A DNA stretch of 42,312 nucleotides from Oscillospiraceae bacterium (lineage in GTDB: Bacteria; Bacillota; Clostridia; Oscillospirales; UBA929): positions 67,066-109,377 of the forward strand of contig JAIRWH010000009.1 in the NCBI GenBank assembly GCA_031253545.1. The letters run 5' to 3'. The notes under the pieces are model-generated. The model was not told the DNA's origin and ran no database searches. It saw only the letters and a list, made by a program, of their open reading frames with translations. The first letter of the stretch is position 1, and every line of letters starts with the position of its first letter. The translations under genes and the position numbers were made by a program. Positions 8,272-17,135 of this stretch are shown piece by piece.

Positions 8272-8300
8272 AGTTTATCAGATGCCGGCTGATTTGTCAA
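8272..8300 (-). promoter_or_regulatory. Promoter of the zinc-ribbon gene and probably the downstream run
   Basis: TTGACA (8300-8295), 17-bp spacer, TAAACT (8277-8272) on the minus strand. No other clear promoter was seen before the overlapping genes down to 2810. Confidence 0.7.
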
Positions 8301-8345
8301 GCGTTTTCTACTTATTTCGCCAAAAAAGTTTTGCGGCCTCTTTTG

Positions 8346-10568
8346 TCAGTACCTGTGGGCCATGGAAGAGGCGAACCAGACCGGGAGCCACCAGAGGAGA
8401 TAATAGAGCATTACGTTGCCGGGAAGTATGGCGGCGGCGGAGTCCGACGAGCCGCTGTATGTGAGGAAAAGCATGATGAGGAACCCGGAGAGCAGGCAGG
8501 CCAGATAAAACAAGCGGTTGAGCGAGGTGATTTTGCGAAGGCGCAACGCGCCGGATATACATTCCGCCATTGGGAGCAGACCGGCCTTGGACACAAACGC
8601 CGAAGGCTTCTCAAAGGCGTTGCGGGCGTTGTCGCTGATTTTAATCCGTTCCTCAATGGGCGGATATTCCAACAGGTCCGGGTCGGCGCCGTATTTTTCT
8701 TTCAGGAGCAACGGGGTTATGTTGAAGTCGCGTATGGCAAGCAGGGGCACAACGCGCTGGCGGGCGAGCATTTTGAGGCCGTTGTCTGTGGAGGTGGAGG
8801 CTATGTAGTTGATTATGTAAACGGCGGCGAGCTCTAAGCTGATTACGAGGTAGACGGCCTTCTTTACGTTGAGCTCGCTCGGAAGGCGTATGCCCATGCG
8901 CAGCATGAAGGGCAACGCGCCGAGCAGTACGCGTTCGCCTTGTATTTCCCCGCTCAGTCCGCCGCTTTCGTGGTGCTCCAAATTGGTTACGGCACGGAGC
9001 GAGGTCACGGGATTGTCGCGGGTGAAGGCATCGTATAAACCGCTGCCGGCGGAGCGAAGCATGGAAGCGGCGTATGTGTTGGCTTTGTCGGGGGTGGCCA
9101 CGCTGAGCACTTTGCGACCGTTGATGGCAATCATATCCGATGAGAAGAGGTCGTTGTCGGTTACGGCCGCGAACTCGCCGCCGCGCATTTCGCGCGCGGC
9201 TGTCCAGCCGGCGATGGCGCCGCCCATGATGTACAGCCGTTTTGCCACCCTTGAGTAAGGCAGGGCGAACACAAACGCGGCGGATATTGGCGCGCAGGCG
9301 AGCGAAAGCGCGGACCATGACCAGAAGAAAAACCCGGGGCGGCCTTGACCGACGGACGCGGAGAGGGCAAACAGCAACGCCGCCGCGAGAAGGACGGGGG
9401 CAAGCAGGGCGGTTACGCGCCTTGCCGCGTCGGGCGTTTCCGTGCGCGTTACAAAGCCGCCCAGCGCGCCGGGACGCTTGGTATAGGTCACGCCGTCGCA
9501 GATGTTTTCTTCGCAGGCAATGACCGAAATGTCTGAAGCGTACATGGCCGTTTGGTATGTGCGCTTGTAACCGTTGTGTTGGTAGTAATTGCCCCACAGG
9601 GTAAAGGCGAATATGACACCGTTGACGGTGGTGTACGGCACAAACCCGATAAAGCCCCCGAAAGCGTTTATGTCTATGACAAGCGTGAGCAGATGGAGGA
9701 GCGACACAACGCCGGAAACCGTGACTAACGTCTCTATGCCGGGACGCAGGTGGATGAAGTCGGTAAAGCCCTTTGCCACGATGTCTACGCCGCAAAACAT
9801 GACAAGCAGCTGCAAAAGCCCCGTGACCATGAGGTAGCGGTAGGGCTGGCGGGTATAGAGAAGCGATTCGTGCAGCGGAAGACCCAACGCGGGCGCGAGG
9901 GCGATGTATATGAGCGGCAAAGCAAGCGCGAACGAGGCGATGACGCGCACACGGAGGGACAAGACGTATGGCTCGACGCGCTCAAAGGCTTGTTCCGGCA
10001 TGGTGTCGAGGGGAGCGGGCGCTTTTTTCACAAACTGCTTTATTCGCTCGAGCAGCGACGGGCCGGAGCGGGCGGCGCTCTCTTCCTGTTCGCGGGACTG
10101 CTGTTCGGGGTCTTTGTGCTTATACCACGCGCGTTCGGTGGCGGCGCGGGCGGCGGCAAAGGTTTCCGCGAAGTCGTCGGGGAGCGCGAAGTCGTACGGT
10201 TCGGGCTCCGGGTGGGGCCTATGCCTCGGCGGAGGCTTTATGTCGCGCTTGTGCTCATGTTTTTCAACCGGCGCGGGTGTTGGTTCGGGTTCGCGCTTGC
10301 GAATACGTTTCAGTTCGGATTCCGGCTCGGGTTCGCGTTTGCGGGCGCGCCTCGGCTCGGGCACGGGTTCGGGCAACGTGTGCTGCGGCGCGGATATGCG
10401 CTCCTGCTCGCGCGGTTGCTTCTTTTTTCCTTTCGGCGCGGTGATGGCGGTGTATCGCTCCTCCGCCATGATACGTTCCACGGAAAGCCCGGGGTCTGCT
10501 TGCGGCGTGTCGGGCAACTCGTTGATAATACTCTTGAACTGCTCTAAGTCGAAGTCTTGGTCGGGCAC
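8346..10568 (-). CDS. Degenerate P-type (P1B-like) ATPase membrane protein, probably inactive as a pump
   Basis: 740 aa from GTG 10568, with GGGGGAG 7 nt upstream; a frame from 10748 would lie mostly inside the methyltransferase gene. Residues 1-200 are soluble, low-complexity and rich in Pro, Glu, Arg and Lys (repeated REPEPE/PEPEP units). After that come membrane segments laid out like a P1B metal ATPase: an LRPGIETLVTVSG segment and an ACAPISAAFVFALP segment near 425 where pumps have the CPC region. Then AVTDNDLFSS has D471 where pumps have DKTGTLT. An N-domain-like ESGGLSGEI..ERVLLGA follows. The KTGT motif and the GDGxND hinge are absent, and the protein ends in two membrane segments. 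ATP-driven transport is unlikely; a scaffolding, sensing or cell-wall role is possible. The start overlaps the upstream gene by 25 bp. Confidence 0.65.
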   Translation of the reverse strand: MPDQDFDLEQFKSIINELPDTPQADPGLSVERIMAEERYTAITAPKGKKKQPREQERISAPQHTLPEPVPEPRRARKREPEPESELKRIRKREPEPTPAPVEKHEHKRDIKPPPRHRPHPEPEPYDFALPDDFAETFAAARAATERAWYKHKDPEQQSREQEESAARSGPSLLERIKQFVKKAPAPLDTMPEQAFERVEPYVLSLRVRVIASFALALPLIYIALAPALGLPLHESLLYTRQPYRYLMVTGLLQLLVMFCGVDIVAKGFTDFIHLRPGIETLVTVSGVVSLLHLLTLVIDINAFGGFIGFVPYTTVNGVIFAFTLWGNYYQHNGYKRTYQTAMYASDISVIACEENICDGVTYTKRPGALGGFVTRTETPDAARRVTALLAPVLLAAALLFALSASVGQGRPGFFFWSWSALSLACAPISAAFVFALPYSRVAKRLYIMGGAIAGWTAAREMRGGEFAAVTDNDLFSSDMIAINGRKVLSVATPDKANTYAASMLRSAGSGLYDAFTRDNPVTSLRAVTNLEHHESGGLSGEIQGERVLLGALPFMLRMGIRLPSELNVKKAVYLVISLELAAVYIINYIASTSTDNGLKMLARQRVVPLLAIRDFNITPLLLKEKYGADPDLLEYPPIEERIKISDNARNAFEKPSAFVSKAGLLPMAECISGALRLRKITSLNRLFYLACLLSGFLIMLFLTYSGSSDSAAAILPGNVMLYYLLWWLPVWFASSMAHRY

Positions 10569-11311
10569 CGCGCGGCTCCCCCTTTCTCCGTTCTTGTTTT
10601 GAGGGCCTGATAAAGCATAACCGCCGCGGCGGCGGAGACATTGAGGGATTCCACCCTGCCGCGCATGGGTATGGAAACGAGAAAGTCGCAACATTCGGCC
10701 GTGAGGCGCGATAAACCGCGACCTTCGGAGCCGACCACCACGGCGCACGGCACGGAAAAATCCGCGCTAAACAGCGGGCAACCGCCGCCGGGGTCCGCGC
10801 CGAACACCCACACGCCGCGCTCTTTGAGGCAACGCAAATAGGAAGGTATGCCGGGCACGCGAACAACGGGGATATGCTCTTCGGCACCGGCGGCCGCTTT
10901 GGCGGCGACGGGGGAAAGCGACGCCGAGCGGTGCTTCGGAATGACCACGCCGTGGGCACCCGCGGCTTCGGCGCAGCGGATGACCGCGCCGAGGTTGCGC
11001 TCGTCTTCCACGCCGTCGCACACGACGCAAAAGAAGGGTTCGCCGCGTTCGGCGGCAAGCGTGTGCGGAGCGTCGGGTTGGGCGTAAGCGTACGCGGGAA
11101 AGACGGCGATGACTCCTTGGTGGCTGCCCGTGAGGCTCATGGCATCTAATTGCTTCCTGTCGCGTTCGCGCAACACGGCTCCGGCGCTTTTCGCGGCGCT
11201 CAGGAGAGGGTGAATGCCCGATGCCGAAGCAAGGTAGTAGAGCTTCTCGGGCGCGCGCCCCGCCCTCATTGCCTCGCGTATGGCGCGGCGACCTTCCAGC
11301 CGACTTTCCAA
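10544..11311 (-). CDS. rlmB: TrmH/SpoU-family RNA 2'-O-methyltransferase (RlmB-like)
   Basis: SPOUT methyltransferase that by family places a 2'-O-methyl group on 23S rRNA (G2251) or related RNA. 255 aa: an N-terminal substrate-binding part (LEGRRAIREAM, SHQGVIA), then the three SPOUT motifs: NLGAVIRCAEAAGAHGVV, VVVGSEGRGLS, and SIPMRGRVESLNVSAAAAV at the C-terminal knot. The TTG start at 11311 has GGAGG five or six bases upstream. A promoter is at 11364-11335. The gene is followed, with overlap, by the P-ATPase-like gene. RlmB cannot be separated from close paralogues by eye. Confidence 0.88.
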   Translation of the reverse strand: MESRLEGRRAIREAMRAGRAPEKLYYLASASGIHPLLSAAKSAGAVLRERDRKQLDAMSLTGSHQGVIAVFPAYAYAQPDAPHTLAAERGEPFFCVVCDGVEDERNLGAVIRCAEAAGAHGVVIPKHRSASLSPVAAKAAAGAEEHIPVVRVPGIPSYLRCLKERGVWVFGADPGGGCPLFSADFSVPCAVVVGSEGRGLSRLTAECCDFLVSIPMRGRVESLNVSAAAAVMLYQALKTRTEKGGAARCPTKTST

Positions 11312-11334
11312 TGTGCCTCCACCCCCGCTTTGTT

Positions 11335-11364
11335 ATTCTAACACACAACGGGCGGGGCGGTCAA
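11335..11364 (-). promoter_or_regulatory. Promoter of rlmB and the P-ATPase-like gene
   Basis: TTGACC (11364-11359), 18-bp spacer, TAGAAT (11340-11335), about 25 bp before the TTG start. Confidence 0.55.
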
Positions 11365-11402
11365 GCGCGGCATTGACGGGGAAGGTACCTTTTGCCGCCC
11401 TG

Positions 11403-11424
11403 CGCACCGCAGGCCTGCGGTGCG
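11403..11424. promoter_or_regulatory. 22-bp perfect palindrome between divergent promoters
   Basis: CGCACCGCAGG and its exact complement CCTGCGGTGCG abut without a spacer. The site sits 10 bp upstream of the -35 of the DUF4358 promoter and about 40 bp behind the rlmB promoter. It could be an operator for a dimeric regulator; it has no loop or T-run as a terminator would. Confidence 0.4.
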
Positions 11425-11433
11425 GGCTGTGTA

Positions 11434-11462
11434 TTGACAGTCGGCGGGGGTTGTGATAGTAT
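11434..11462 (+). promoter_or_regulatory. Promoter of the DUF4358-MBOAT-DHHW operon
   Basis: TTGACA (11434-11439), 17-bp spacer, TAGTAT (11457-11462). About 80 bp of leader before the lipoprotein ATG. Confidence 0.7.
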
Positions 11463-11543
11463 GGAAAAACTTTCCGGGGGCGACGGTTGCCTTTGGGATT
11501 CCGAAGCCCGGGCGGGTATCAAAAAGTAACGGAGGAAGCGCGT

Positions 11544-12059
11544 ATGAAAAAGTTGCTTGCGTTTGCCGCCCTCGCCGCGATTCTCGCCGCCGTTTTGACC
11601 GGCTGCGCGGCGAAAGACGGCAAAGGCGAAAAAAACGTGGAAGGCACTGTGGACGAGATACTCGAAAGGGTGTACGGAGGCCTTGACGAATCGGCGCAGC
11701 TACCGATGCTGATGAGCATACCGCTGTCTGAGGATATGGGCGTGGCCAATGACGGCATAAGGATTGACTACTACATCGGCCAAACGGGTATCCCGTTTAC
11801 GGAGGGCGTCGCGTCCGAGGCCGCCATCGGCGGCGCCTATTCGGTTTGCCTGCTCCGCATGGCGGACGGCGCCGACATTGAGAAAGCGAAGGCGGACATT
11901 CGGGCGGGCGTGAAGCCCGATAAATGGATTTGCTATACCGCGGACACCGTTATCGTGGACAATATCGGCGACTTGGTAATCTTGATTATGACCAACAACG
12001 AGTCCGCGCCCGGCCTGGGGCAGGCTATCCGCGACAGTTTCGGGAAACTGACCGAATGA
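11544..12059 (+). CDS. DUF4358-type lipoprotein
   Basis: 171-aa predicted lipoprotein. ATG 11544 has GGAGGA 8 nt upstream. The N-terminus is a lipoprotein signal peptide: MKK, a hydrophobic stretch, and lipobox LTGC, so it should be anchored outside the membrane by that cysteine. The mature part (EILERVYGG, LPMLMSIPL, later CLLRMADGADIEKAKADI and a C-terminal VIVDNIGDLVILI) matches my memory of the DUF4358 family, which is often found next to MBOAT and DHHW genes in Clostridia. Its function is unknown, probably linked to the acylation machinery encoded just downstream. Confidence 0.8.
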   Translation: MKKLLAFAALAAILAAVLTGCAAKDGKGEKNVEGTVDEILERVYGGLDESAQLPMLMSIPLSEDMGVANDGIRIDYYIGQTGIPFTEGVASEAAIGGAYSVCLLRMADGADIEKAKADIRAGVKPDKWICYTADTVIVDNIGDLVILIMTNNESAPGLGQAIRDSFGKLTE

Positions 12060-12120
12060 ACCGGCTCCCGCAGGCGTATGCCACACGCTTGCGGGAACTT
12101 TGGCGAGAAAGGCCGACGAT

Positions 12121-13524
12121 ATGCTATTCTCAAGCATAGCTTTTCTGTTTTACTTCCTCCCCGTTGTGTTCGCGGTGTATTTCGCCTTGCCGAAAAAGTT
12201 TCGCAATATCGCGCTACTTGTCGCGAGCCTTTTCTTCTACGCGTATGGGGAGCCGAAATACGTTGTGCTGCTGGTTTTCTCGTCGCTGATGGATTATGTC
12301 GTCGGCATGGCAATTGACAAAAACAGGGGGACGAAGAAGGCCAAGTACGCCCTCGTGTGCTCGGTGGTCGTCAACCTCCTGATTCTGGGGTTCTTCAAGT
12401 ATTCGGACTTCTTCATTGCCAACGTCAACGCGCTGTTTCGCGTGAATATACCCCTCCTGCATATCCCCTTGCCGCTGGGTATCAGTTTTTATACCTTCCA
12501 GACCATGAGCTATACCATTGACGTGTACAGGAACGACGCGAAGGCGCAGAAAAACCCGTTTGACTTCGCGGCCTATGTATCGCTTTTCCCCCAGTTGGTG
12601 GCCGGCCCAATCGTGCGCTACCAAACCATTGCCGAGCAGATGACCGGTCGCCGGCATACCCTCGACGATTTCGCGAAAGGGGTGACGCGCTTTGTTATCG
12701 GGCTCGGCAAGAAGGTGTTGCTCGCGAACACCTTGGGGGAACTGAACGCCACGGCGCTGTCTTCCTCGAATCAGTCGGTGCTGATGTACTGGCTTGCCAT
12801 TGTGGCGTTTATGCTGCAGATATACTTCGACTTTTCGGGGTACAGCGATATGGCAATCGGCCTGAGTTGGGTCTTCGGATTCCATATCTTGGAAAACTTC
12901 AATTACCCGTTTATTGCCGGAAGTATCACGGAGTTTTGGCAGCGGTGGCATATCTCGATGGGCACATGGTTCCGCGAATATATCTACATACCGCTCGGCG
13001 GCAACCGGGTGAAAAAATGGAAGTGGGCGCGCAATATCGCCGTTGTTTGGTTTTGCACCGGCCTCTGGCACGGCGCGGCCTGGAACTTTATCGCCTGGGG
13101 TTTGTATTTCGGCGTTTTGCTCGCTTTGGAAAAACTGTTTTTTATGGGCTTGCTGAAGAGAATCCCCAAGGTTTTCCGGCACATATACACATTGTTGGCC
13201 ATAACGGTCAGTTTTGTAATCTTCCACTTAGAGAGCGTGCCGGGAATAATCGGCCACCTCAAAGGCATGTTCGGCTTCGGCGCGGTGCCGCTGCTCAACG
13301 CCGAATCGCGGTATTATTTGGGCAGCTACAAGGTTGTGCTGCTGCTCGCGGCGGTCGGCGCGACCCCGCTGCTGAAAAGTTTGCTCCGGCGCGCGCAGGG
13401 CAACGCGAAGCTGAAAACAGCCGTATCGGCGCTCCGCCCCGTGTTTGTCACCGCGCTACTGCTCGTTGTGACGGCTTATTTGGTGGATTCGTCGTTTAAC
13501 CCGTTTTTGTATTTCCGTTTCTGA
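12121..13524 (+). CDS. MBOAT-family O-acyltransferase (AlgI/DltB-like)
   Basis: Multi-pass membrane enzyme of 467 aa that, by family, passes acyl (usually acetyl) groups across the membrane to an extracytoplasmic polymer. Seen: the N-terminal segment FSSIAFLFYFLPVVF, the QLVAGPIVRYQ signature, FDFSGYSDMAIG, and the two conserved histidines: H277 in FWQRWHISM and H317 in TGLWHGAAWNF, the latter being the catalytic residue of the family. The start ATG 12121 has AAAGG 8 nt upstream; an in-frame ATG at 12100 lacks an SD. It lies 61 bp after the lipoprotein gene, and the DHHW partner follows 12 bp after its stop. Confidence 0.93.
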   Translation: MLFSSIAFLFYFLPVVFAVYFALPKKFRNIALLVASLFFYAYGEPKYVVLLVFSSLMDYVVGMAIDKNRGTKKAKYALVCSVVVNLLILGFFKYSDFFIANVNALFRVNIPLLHIPLPLGISFYTFQTMSYTIDVYRNDAKAQKNPFDFAAYVSLFPQLVAGPIVRYQTIAEQMTGRRHTLDDFAKGVTRFVIGLGKKVLLANTLGELNATALSSSNQSVLMYWLAIVAFMLQIYFDFSGYSDMAIGLSWVFGFHILENFNYPFIAGSITEFWQRWHISMGTWFREYIYIPLGGNRVKKWKWARNIAVVWFCTGLWHGAAWNFIAWGLYFGVLLALEKLFFMGLLKRIPKVFRHIYTLLAITVSFVIFHLESVPGIIGHLKGMFGFGAVPLLNAESRYYLGSYKVVLLLAAVGATPLLKSLLRRAQGNAKLKTAVSALRPVFVTALLLVVTAYLVDSSFNPFLYFRF

Positions 13525-13536
13525 GGAGGTTGCGCG

Positions 13537-14712
13537 ATGAGGGGCAAAATCTCGGACGTTATAACGGTCGCCTGTTTCCTGTCGGTCTCATACGTCCTCT
13601 TCTTCATGAATATCATAAAGCCCTCGGATGAGCTGTCTTTTTCCGAGCGCAGGCGGCTTGCCCAATTTCCCGAACTGAGCGCCGGGACGATATTCAGCGC
13701 GGAGTTTATGAGGGGCTTCGACGATTACGCGGCGGACCAGATGGTTTATCGGAACGAATGGCGCAGGCTGAAGGCCGCCTTCGACCTGGGCGTGTTCCGA
13801 AAGCATGACAATAACGCGATATTTGTCAGCGGGGGTATGGTGTTCAAGACCGAGTACCCGCTGCGGGAGAGCAGCGTGAGGCGGCTGTGCGGCATTATCA
13901 ACTACTGCGACGAGCGCTTTCTTTCCGGCCAAAACGTCTACTACACGCTTGTGCCCGACAAAAACTATTATTTGGGCGACGGCGACCGCCTTGTGATGGA
14001 TTATGAGGCCTTGGCCGACCTGACGCGCGAGCACCTGCGGGATAATATTCGGTATATAGACCTATTCGGCGCTTTGTCGCTCGATTGCTATTACCTGACC
14101 GATTCCCATTGGAAGCAGGAAAAGCTCGGCGGTGTGACAGCCGCGCTTTCCGAGGGGCTTGGCGTGGATATTCCGTTCGACGCGTCCGACTACGCCGCGA
14201 AAAGGTACTACCCGTTTTACGGCGTGTATTACGGGCAGGCGGCGCTCAATGTGGAGCCGGACGAGATTATCTACCTTGTGAACGATGTGACGGAAAACGC
14301 GACTGTGACAAGTTTGGAAAAGCCGGGGAAACTGTTTGCCGTGTATGACGAGGCCGCCTTGGAGGGCATGGATTCATATAACCTCTTCATGCTGGGGCCC
14401 GCCGCCGCGGTTACGGTGAAAAACCCGGCCGGCGAAAACGGGCGCGGCCTTGTGATATTCCGCGATTCCTACGCGTCCTCATTGACTCCGCTGCTGCTTG
14501 AAGGATATGACACGGTTACCTTGATTGACCTGAGATATATACGGCCCGACCTCTTGGCAAACGCGGAGATTGTGGGCGAGTACGCGGACTTTACCGATAA
14601 GGACATATTGTTTATGTTTTCCGCAACGGTGTTTAACAACAGCGACAGCGTGAAAAGCGCGCAGAACGAGGACTTTGCCTCCCCGTTTGCGGCGCGGTCG
14701 CGGATAGATTAG
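13537..14712 (+). CDS. DHHW-family (AlgX/AlgJ-like) protein
   Basis: 391-aa protein with one N-terminal membrane anchor (ISDVITVACFLSVSYVLFFM) and an extracytoplasmic SGNH-like domain. Such proteins take acetyl groups from an MBOAT partner and transfer them to a polysaccharide. Catalytic-type residues seen: D189 and H191 in LTDSHW (family DHHW, with Ser replacing the first His) and S311 in FRDSYASS, the Ser block of AlgX/AlgJ. ATG 13537 follows GAGGAGG. With the upstream MBOAT and lipoprotein genes it forms an operon; the polymer it modifies is not revealed. Confidence 0.88.
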   Translation: MRGKISDVITVACFLSVSYVLFFMNIIKPSDELSFSERRRLAQFPELSAGTIFSAEFMRGFDDYAADQMVYRNEWRRLKAAFDLGVFRKHDNNAIFVSGGMVFKTEYPLRESSVRRLCGIINYCDERFLSGQNVYYTLVPDKNYYLGDGDRLVMDYEALADLTREHLRDNIRYIDLFGALSLDCYYLTDSHWKQEKLGGVTAALSEGLGVDIPFDASDYAAKRYYPFYGVYYGQAALNVEPDEIIYLVNDVTENATVTSLEKPGKLFAVYDEAALEGMDSYNLFMLGPAAAVTVKNPAGENGRGLVIFRDSYASSLTPLLLEGYDTVTLIDLRYIRPDLLANAEIVGEYADFTDKDILFMFSATVFNNSDSVKSAQNEDFASPFAARSRID

Positions 14713-14728
14713 CCGTCCGGCACACACG

Positions 14729-14744
14729 GCGCGGCCTGCCGCGC
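14729..14744 (+). terminator. GC hairpin after the DHHW gene
   Basis: GCGCGG and CCGCGC are separated by 4 nt, 17 nt past the stop codon. There is no T-run, so it is a weak terminator candidate at most. The rest of the 14713-14876 gap holds the hppA promoter. Confidence 0.3.
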
Positions 14745-14807
14745 GCGACGCGCCGCCTATGACGGGGGCGACGCTCAAAACCGGGAATCGCCCCGCGCAA
14801 TTCCCAT

Positions 14808-14836
14808 TTGACACAGGCGGCGTTTTGTGATATAGT
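14808..14836 (+). promoter_or_regulatory. Promoter of hppA
   Basis: TTGACA (14808-14813), 17-bp spacer, TATAGT (14831-14836): close to the sigma-A consensus. Confidence 0.8.
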
Positions 14837-14876
14837 CGCGATAGTCGGTCAATAACAGAGAAAGGTGGAGGTACCA

Positions 14877-17054
14877 TTGTCTTACTCGTTCGATTTATCC
14901 CTGATTGTCGCAGTCGCCGTCGCCGTGCTCTCGTTCCTCTTCGCCGCGTGGCTGTTTTCATGGGTGAAGAAACGCCCCTCGGAAAACGCCCGTATCGCCG
15001 AGGTCGGCGTGCTCATACGCGACGGCGCTCACACGTTTTTACGCAAGGAATATGTGATGCTCGCCAAGTTCGCGGCGGTGGTCGCCGTGTTTATCTTGCT
15101 GTTTTTGCCCCATGTCATTTGGGCGGACGGCTTTGCCAACGCGCTGACGAATGTGCAGATGGCGGTGGCCTACCTGTGCGGCACGATATTCTCCGCCGTT
15201 GCCGGCGTAATCGGCATCCGCGTGGCCACCGTGGCGAATATAAAGACGGCCGAGGCCGCCCGCAGCGGTATCAAACCCTCGTTTCTGGCGGGGTTCAGAG
15301 GCGGCGCGGTTATGGGCATGGCCGTGGTCGGCTCCACCTTGCTGGGCGTGGCCCTGATTATGTTTGTGTTCGGCGACCCCACGGCGCTGCTCGGTTTCAG
15401 TTTCGGCGCTTCCTCGCTGGCGCTGTTTGCCAAGGCGGGCGGCGGCATATTCACCAAGACCGCCGACCTTTCCGCCGACTTAGTGGGCAAAGTGGAGCTG
15501 GGCATACCCGAAGACGACCCGCGCAACCCCGCCGTTATCGCCGACAACGTGGGCGACAATGTGGGCGATGTGGCGGGTATGGGCGCGGATTTGTTCGACT
15601 CCAACGTGGCGTCCATGTCCGCGGCGTTAGTCTTGGCCGTGAGCTTGGATAACCAACACACCGCCTCCGGCAGCCCGCTTGTATTCGGCGTGTTTTCCAC
15701 CATGGTTATGTGCTACGCGGCGGCGGGGCTGCTCGCCTCGCTCGCGGGCGTGTTTATGGCGCGCATGGGCAAGAAGGGCCCCACCCACGCGCTCAACAGC
15801 AGCACTTACGTTACCACGGGCATATTCATCGCGCTCACCGCCTTGGTCACATGGCTGTTCGAGGGTTTCTCCTGGCGCATTTGGGGCGCGAGCGTGGTGG
15901 GCTTGTCTGTGGGCGTGGTTATCGGCATAGCCACGGATTACTTCACGGACGACTCGAAAAAACCCGTGCAAAACGCGGCGAAGGCTTCGGAATCCGGCTC
16001 CGCGCTCACCATACTCTCCGGCGTGTCATACGGCTTCCTCAGTGTGCTGCCCGCCCTTGTGGGTATCGGCGTGTCCTCCTTGGTGGCGTATAAGCTCGTT
16101 ATCGGCATACCGGGCACGGGCGGCAATATTGAATACGGCATGTTCGGCATAGCCATGGCCGCCGTGGGTATGCTCTCTATCGTGGGCATGATTATCTCCA
16201 ACGACGCTTACGGCCCGATTGTGGACAACGCGCGCGGCCTTGCGGAAATGGGCGGCCTCGGCGACGAGGTGCTCGAAATCACAGACAAGCTCGACAGCGC
16301 GGGCAACACGGTGAAAGCCGTGACAAAGGGCTTTGCCATCGGCGCGGCGGGGCTCACGGTCATAGCCCTGCTCGGCGCGTTCCTCAGCGAGGTCAACGAA
16401 GCCATCAGGGGTATCATGGAAACGGGCGGCGCCGCCGCCGAGCGGCTTATATCCAAGGGCTTGGACGGCGGCATACACAGCTTTGACATTATGAACCCCA
16501 CGGTGTTCTTCGGTATGCTGGTGGGGGCGGCGATTCCCGCCGTGTTCTCCGCCATGCTCATACTCGGTGTGGATAAAAACGCGCAGCGCATGATTGGGGA
16601 AATACGCAGGCAATTCAAGGAGATAGCGGGCCTCAAAGAGGGCAAGGAGGGCGTGAGCCCCGAATACGGCAAGTGTATTGAAATCGCCACCGTGGGCGCG
16701 TTGCGCGAGCTTATCCCCGCCGGCCTCGTGGCTATACTCATCACCCTTGCCGTGGGCTTTATCGGCGGGGTGGAGGCCATCGGCGGCTTCCTCTGCGGCA
16801 ATATCGTGGCGGGGCTGCTGCTCGCGCTCTTCATGAGCAACGCCGGCGGACTTTGGGATAACTCCAAGAAGTACATTGAATCCGGCAAGCACGGCGGCAA
16901 AGGCTCCGACGCGCACAAAGCCGCCGTGACGGGCGACACCGTGGGCGACCCGTTTAAGGACACGGCCGGCCCGTCCATTAACACGCAAATTACCGTGGTA
17001 TCCCTCATAGCCTCGCTTTCCGCCACATTGTTCCTCACGCTTTCGGTATTCTGA
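14877..17054 (+). CDS. hppA: Membrane-bound ion-pumping pyrophosphatase
   Basis: Hydrolyses pyrophosphate and exports H+ or Na+. 725 aa with about 16 membrane segments. The substrate site is intact: VGKVELGIPEDDPRNPAV followed by ADNVGDNVGDVAGMGADLF, and a C-terminal GDTVGDPFKDTAGPS. The K+-dependence site reads GNTVKAVTKGF, with Lys where K+-dependent enzymes have Ala. Known family work links this Lys to K+-independent, H+-pumping enzymes; this is inference. The start is TTG 14877 with GGAGG five bases upstream; a GTG at 14865 would sit on the SD itself. A consensus promoter precedes it. Confidence 0.95.
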   Translation: MSYSFDLSLIVAVAVAVLSFLFAAWLFSWVKKRPSENARIAEVGVLIRDGAHTFLRKEYVMLAKFAAVVAVFILLFLPHVIWADGFANALTNVQMAVAYLCGTIFSAVAGVIGIRVATVANIKTAEAARSGIKPSFLAGFRGGAVMGMAVVGSTLLGVALIMFVFGDPTALLGFSFGASSLALFAKAGGGIFTKTADLSADLVGKVELGIPEDDPRNPAVIADNVGDNVGDVAGMGADLFDSNVASMSAALVLAVSLDNQHTASGSPLVFGVFSTMVMCYAAAGLLASLAGVFMARMGKKGPTHALNSSTYVTTGIFIALTALVTWLFEGFSWRIWGASVVGLSVGVVIGIATDYFTDDSKKPVQNAAKASESGSALTILSGVSYGFLSVLPALVGIGVSSLVAYKLVIGIPGTGGNIEYGMFGIAMAAVGMLSIVGMIISNDAYGPIVDNARGLAEMGGLGDEVLEITDKLDSAGNTVKAVTKGFAIGAAGLTVIALLGAFLSEVNEAIRGIMETGGAAAERLISKGLDGGIHSFDIMNPTVFFGMLVGAAIPAVFSAMLILGVDKNAQRMIGEIRRQFKEIAGLKEGKEGVSPEYGKCIEIATVGALRELIPAGLVAILITLAVGFIGGVEAIGGFLCGNIVAGLLLALFMSNAGGLWDNSKKYIESGKHGGKGSDAHKAAVTGDTVGDPFKDTAGPSINTQITVVSLIASLSATLFLTLSVF

Positions 17055-17070
17055 TTATTTCCCCGCCTCC

Positions 17071-17102
17071 CCCATAACGCGCCGCTTGCGGCGCATTATG
17101 GG
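17071..17102 (+). terminator. Long hairpin after hppA
   Basis: CCCATAA-C-GCGCCGC, a 2-nt loop, GCGGCGC-A-TTATGGG: two 7-bp stems with one C.A mismatch. No T-run follows, so partial read-through into oadB is possible. Confidence 0.45.
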
Positions 17103-17135
17103 TCGGGCGGCACAGTTGCTGCGAGGTGATTAGAT

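Noticed and set aside
12214-13227. Minus-strand frame of 337 codons inside the MBOAT gene
   Set aside because: Antisense shadow; the plus-strand MBOAT motifs are clear.
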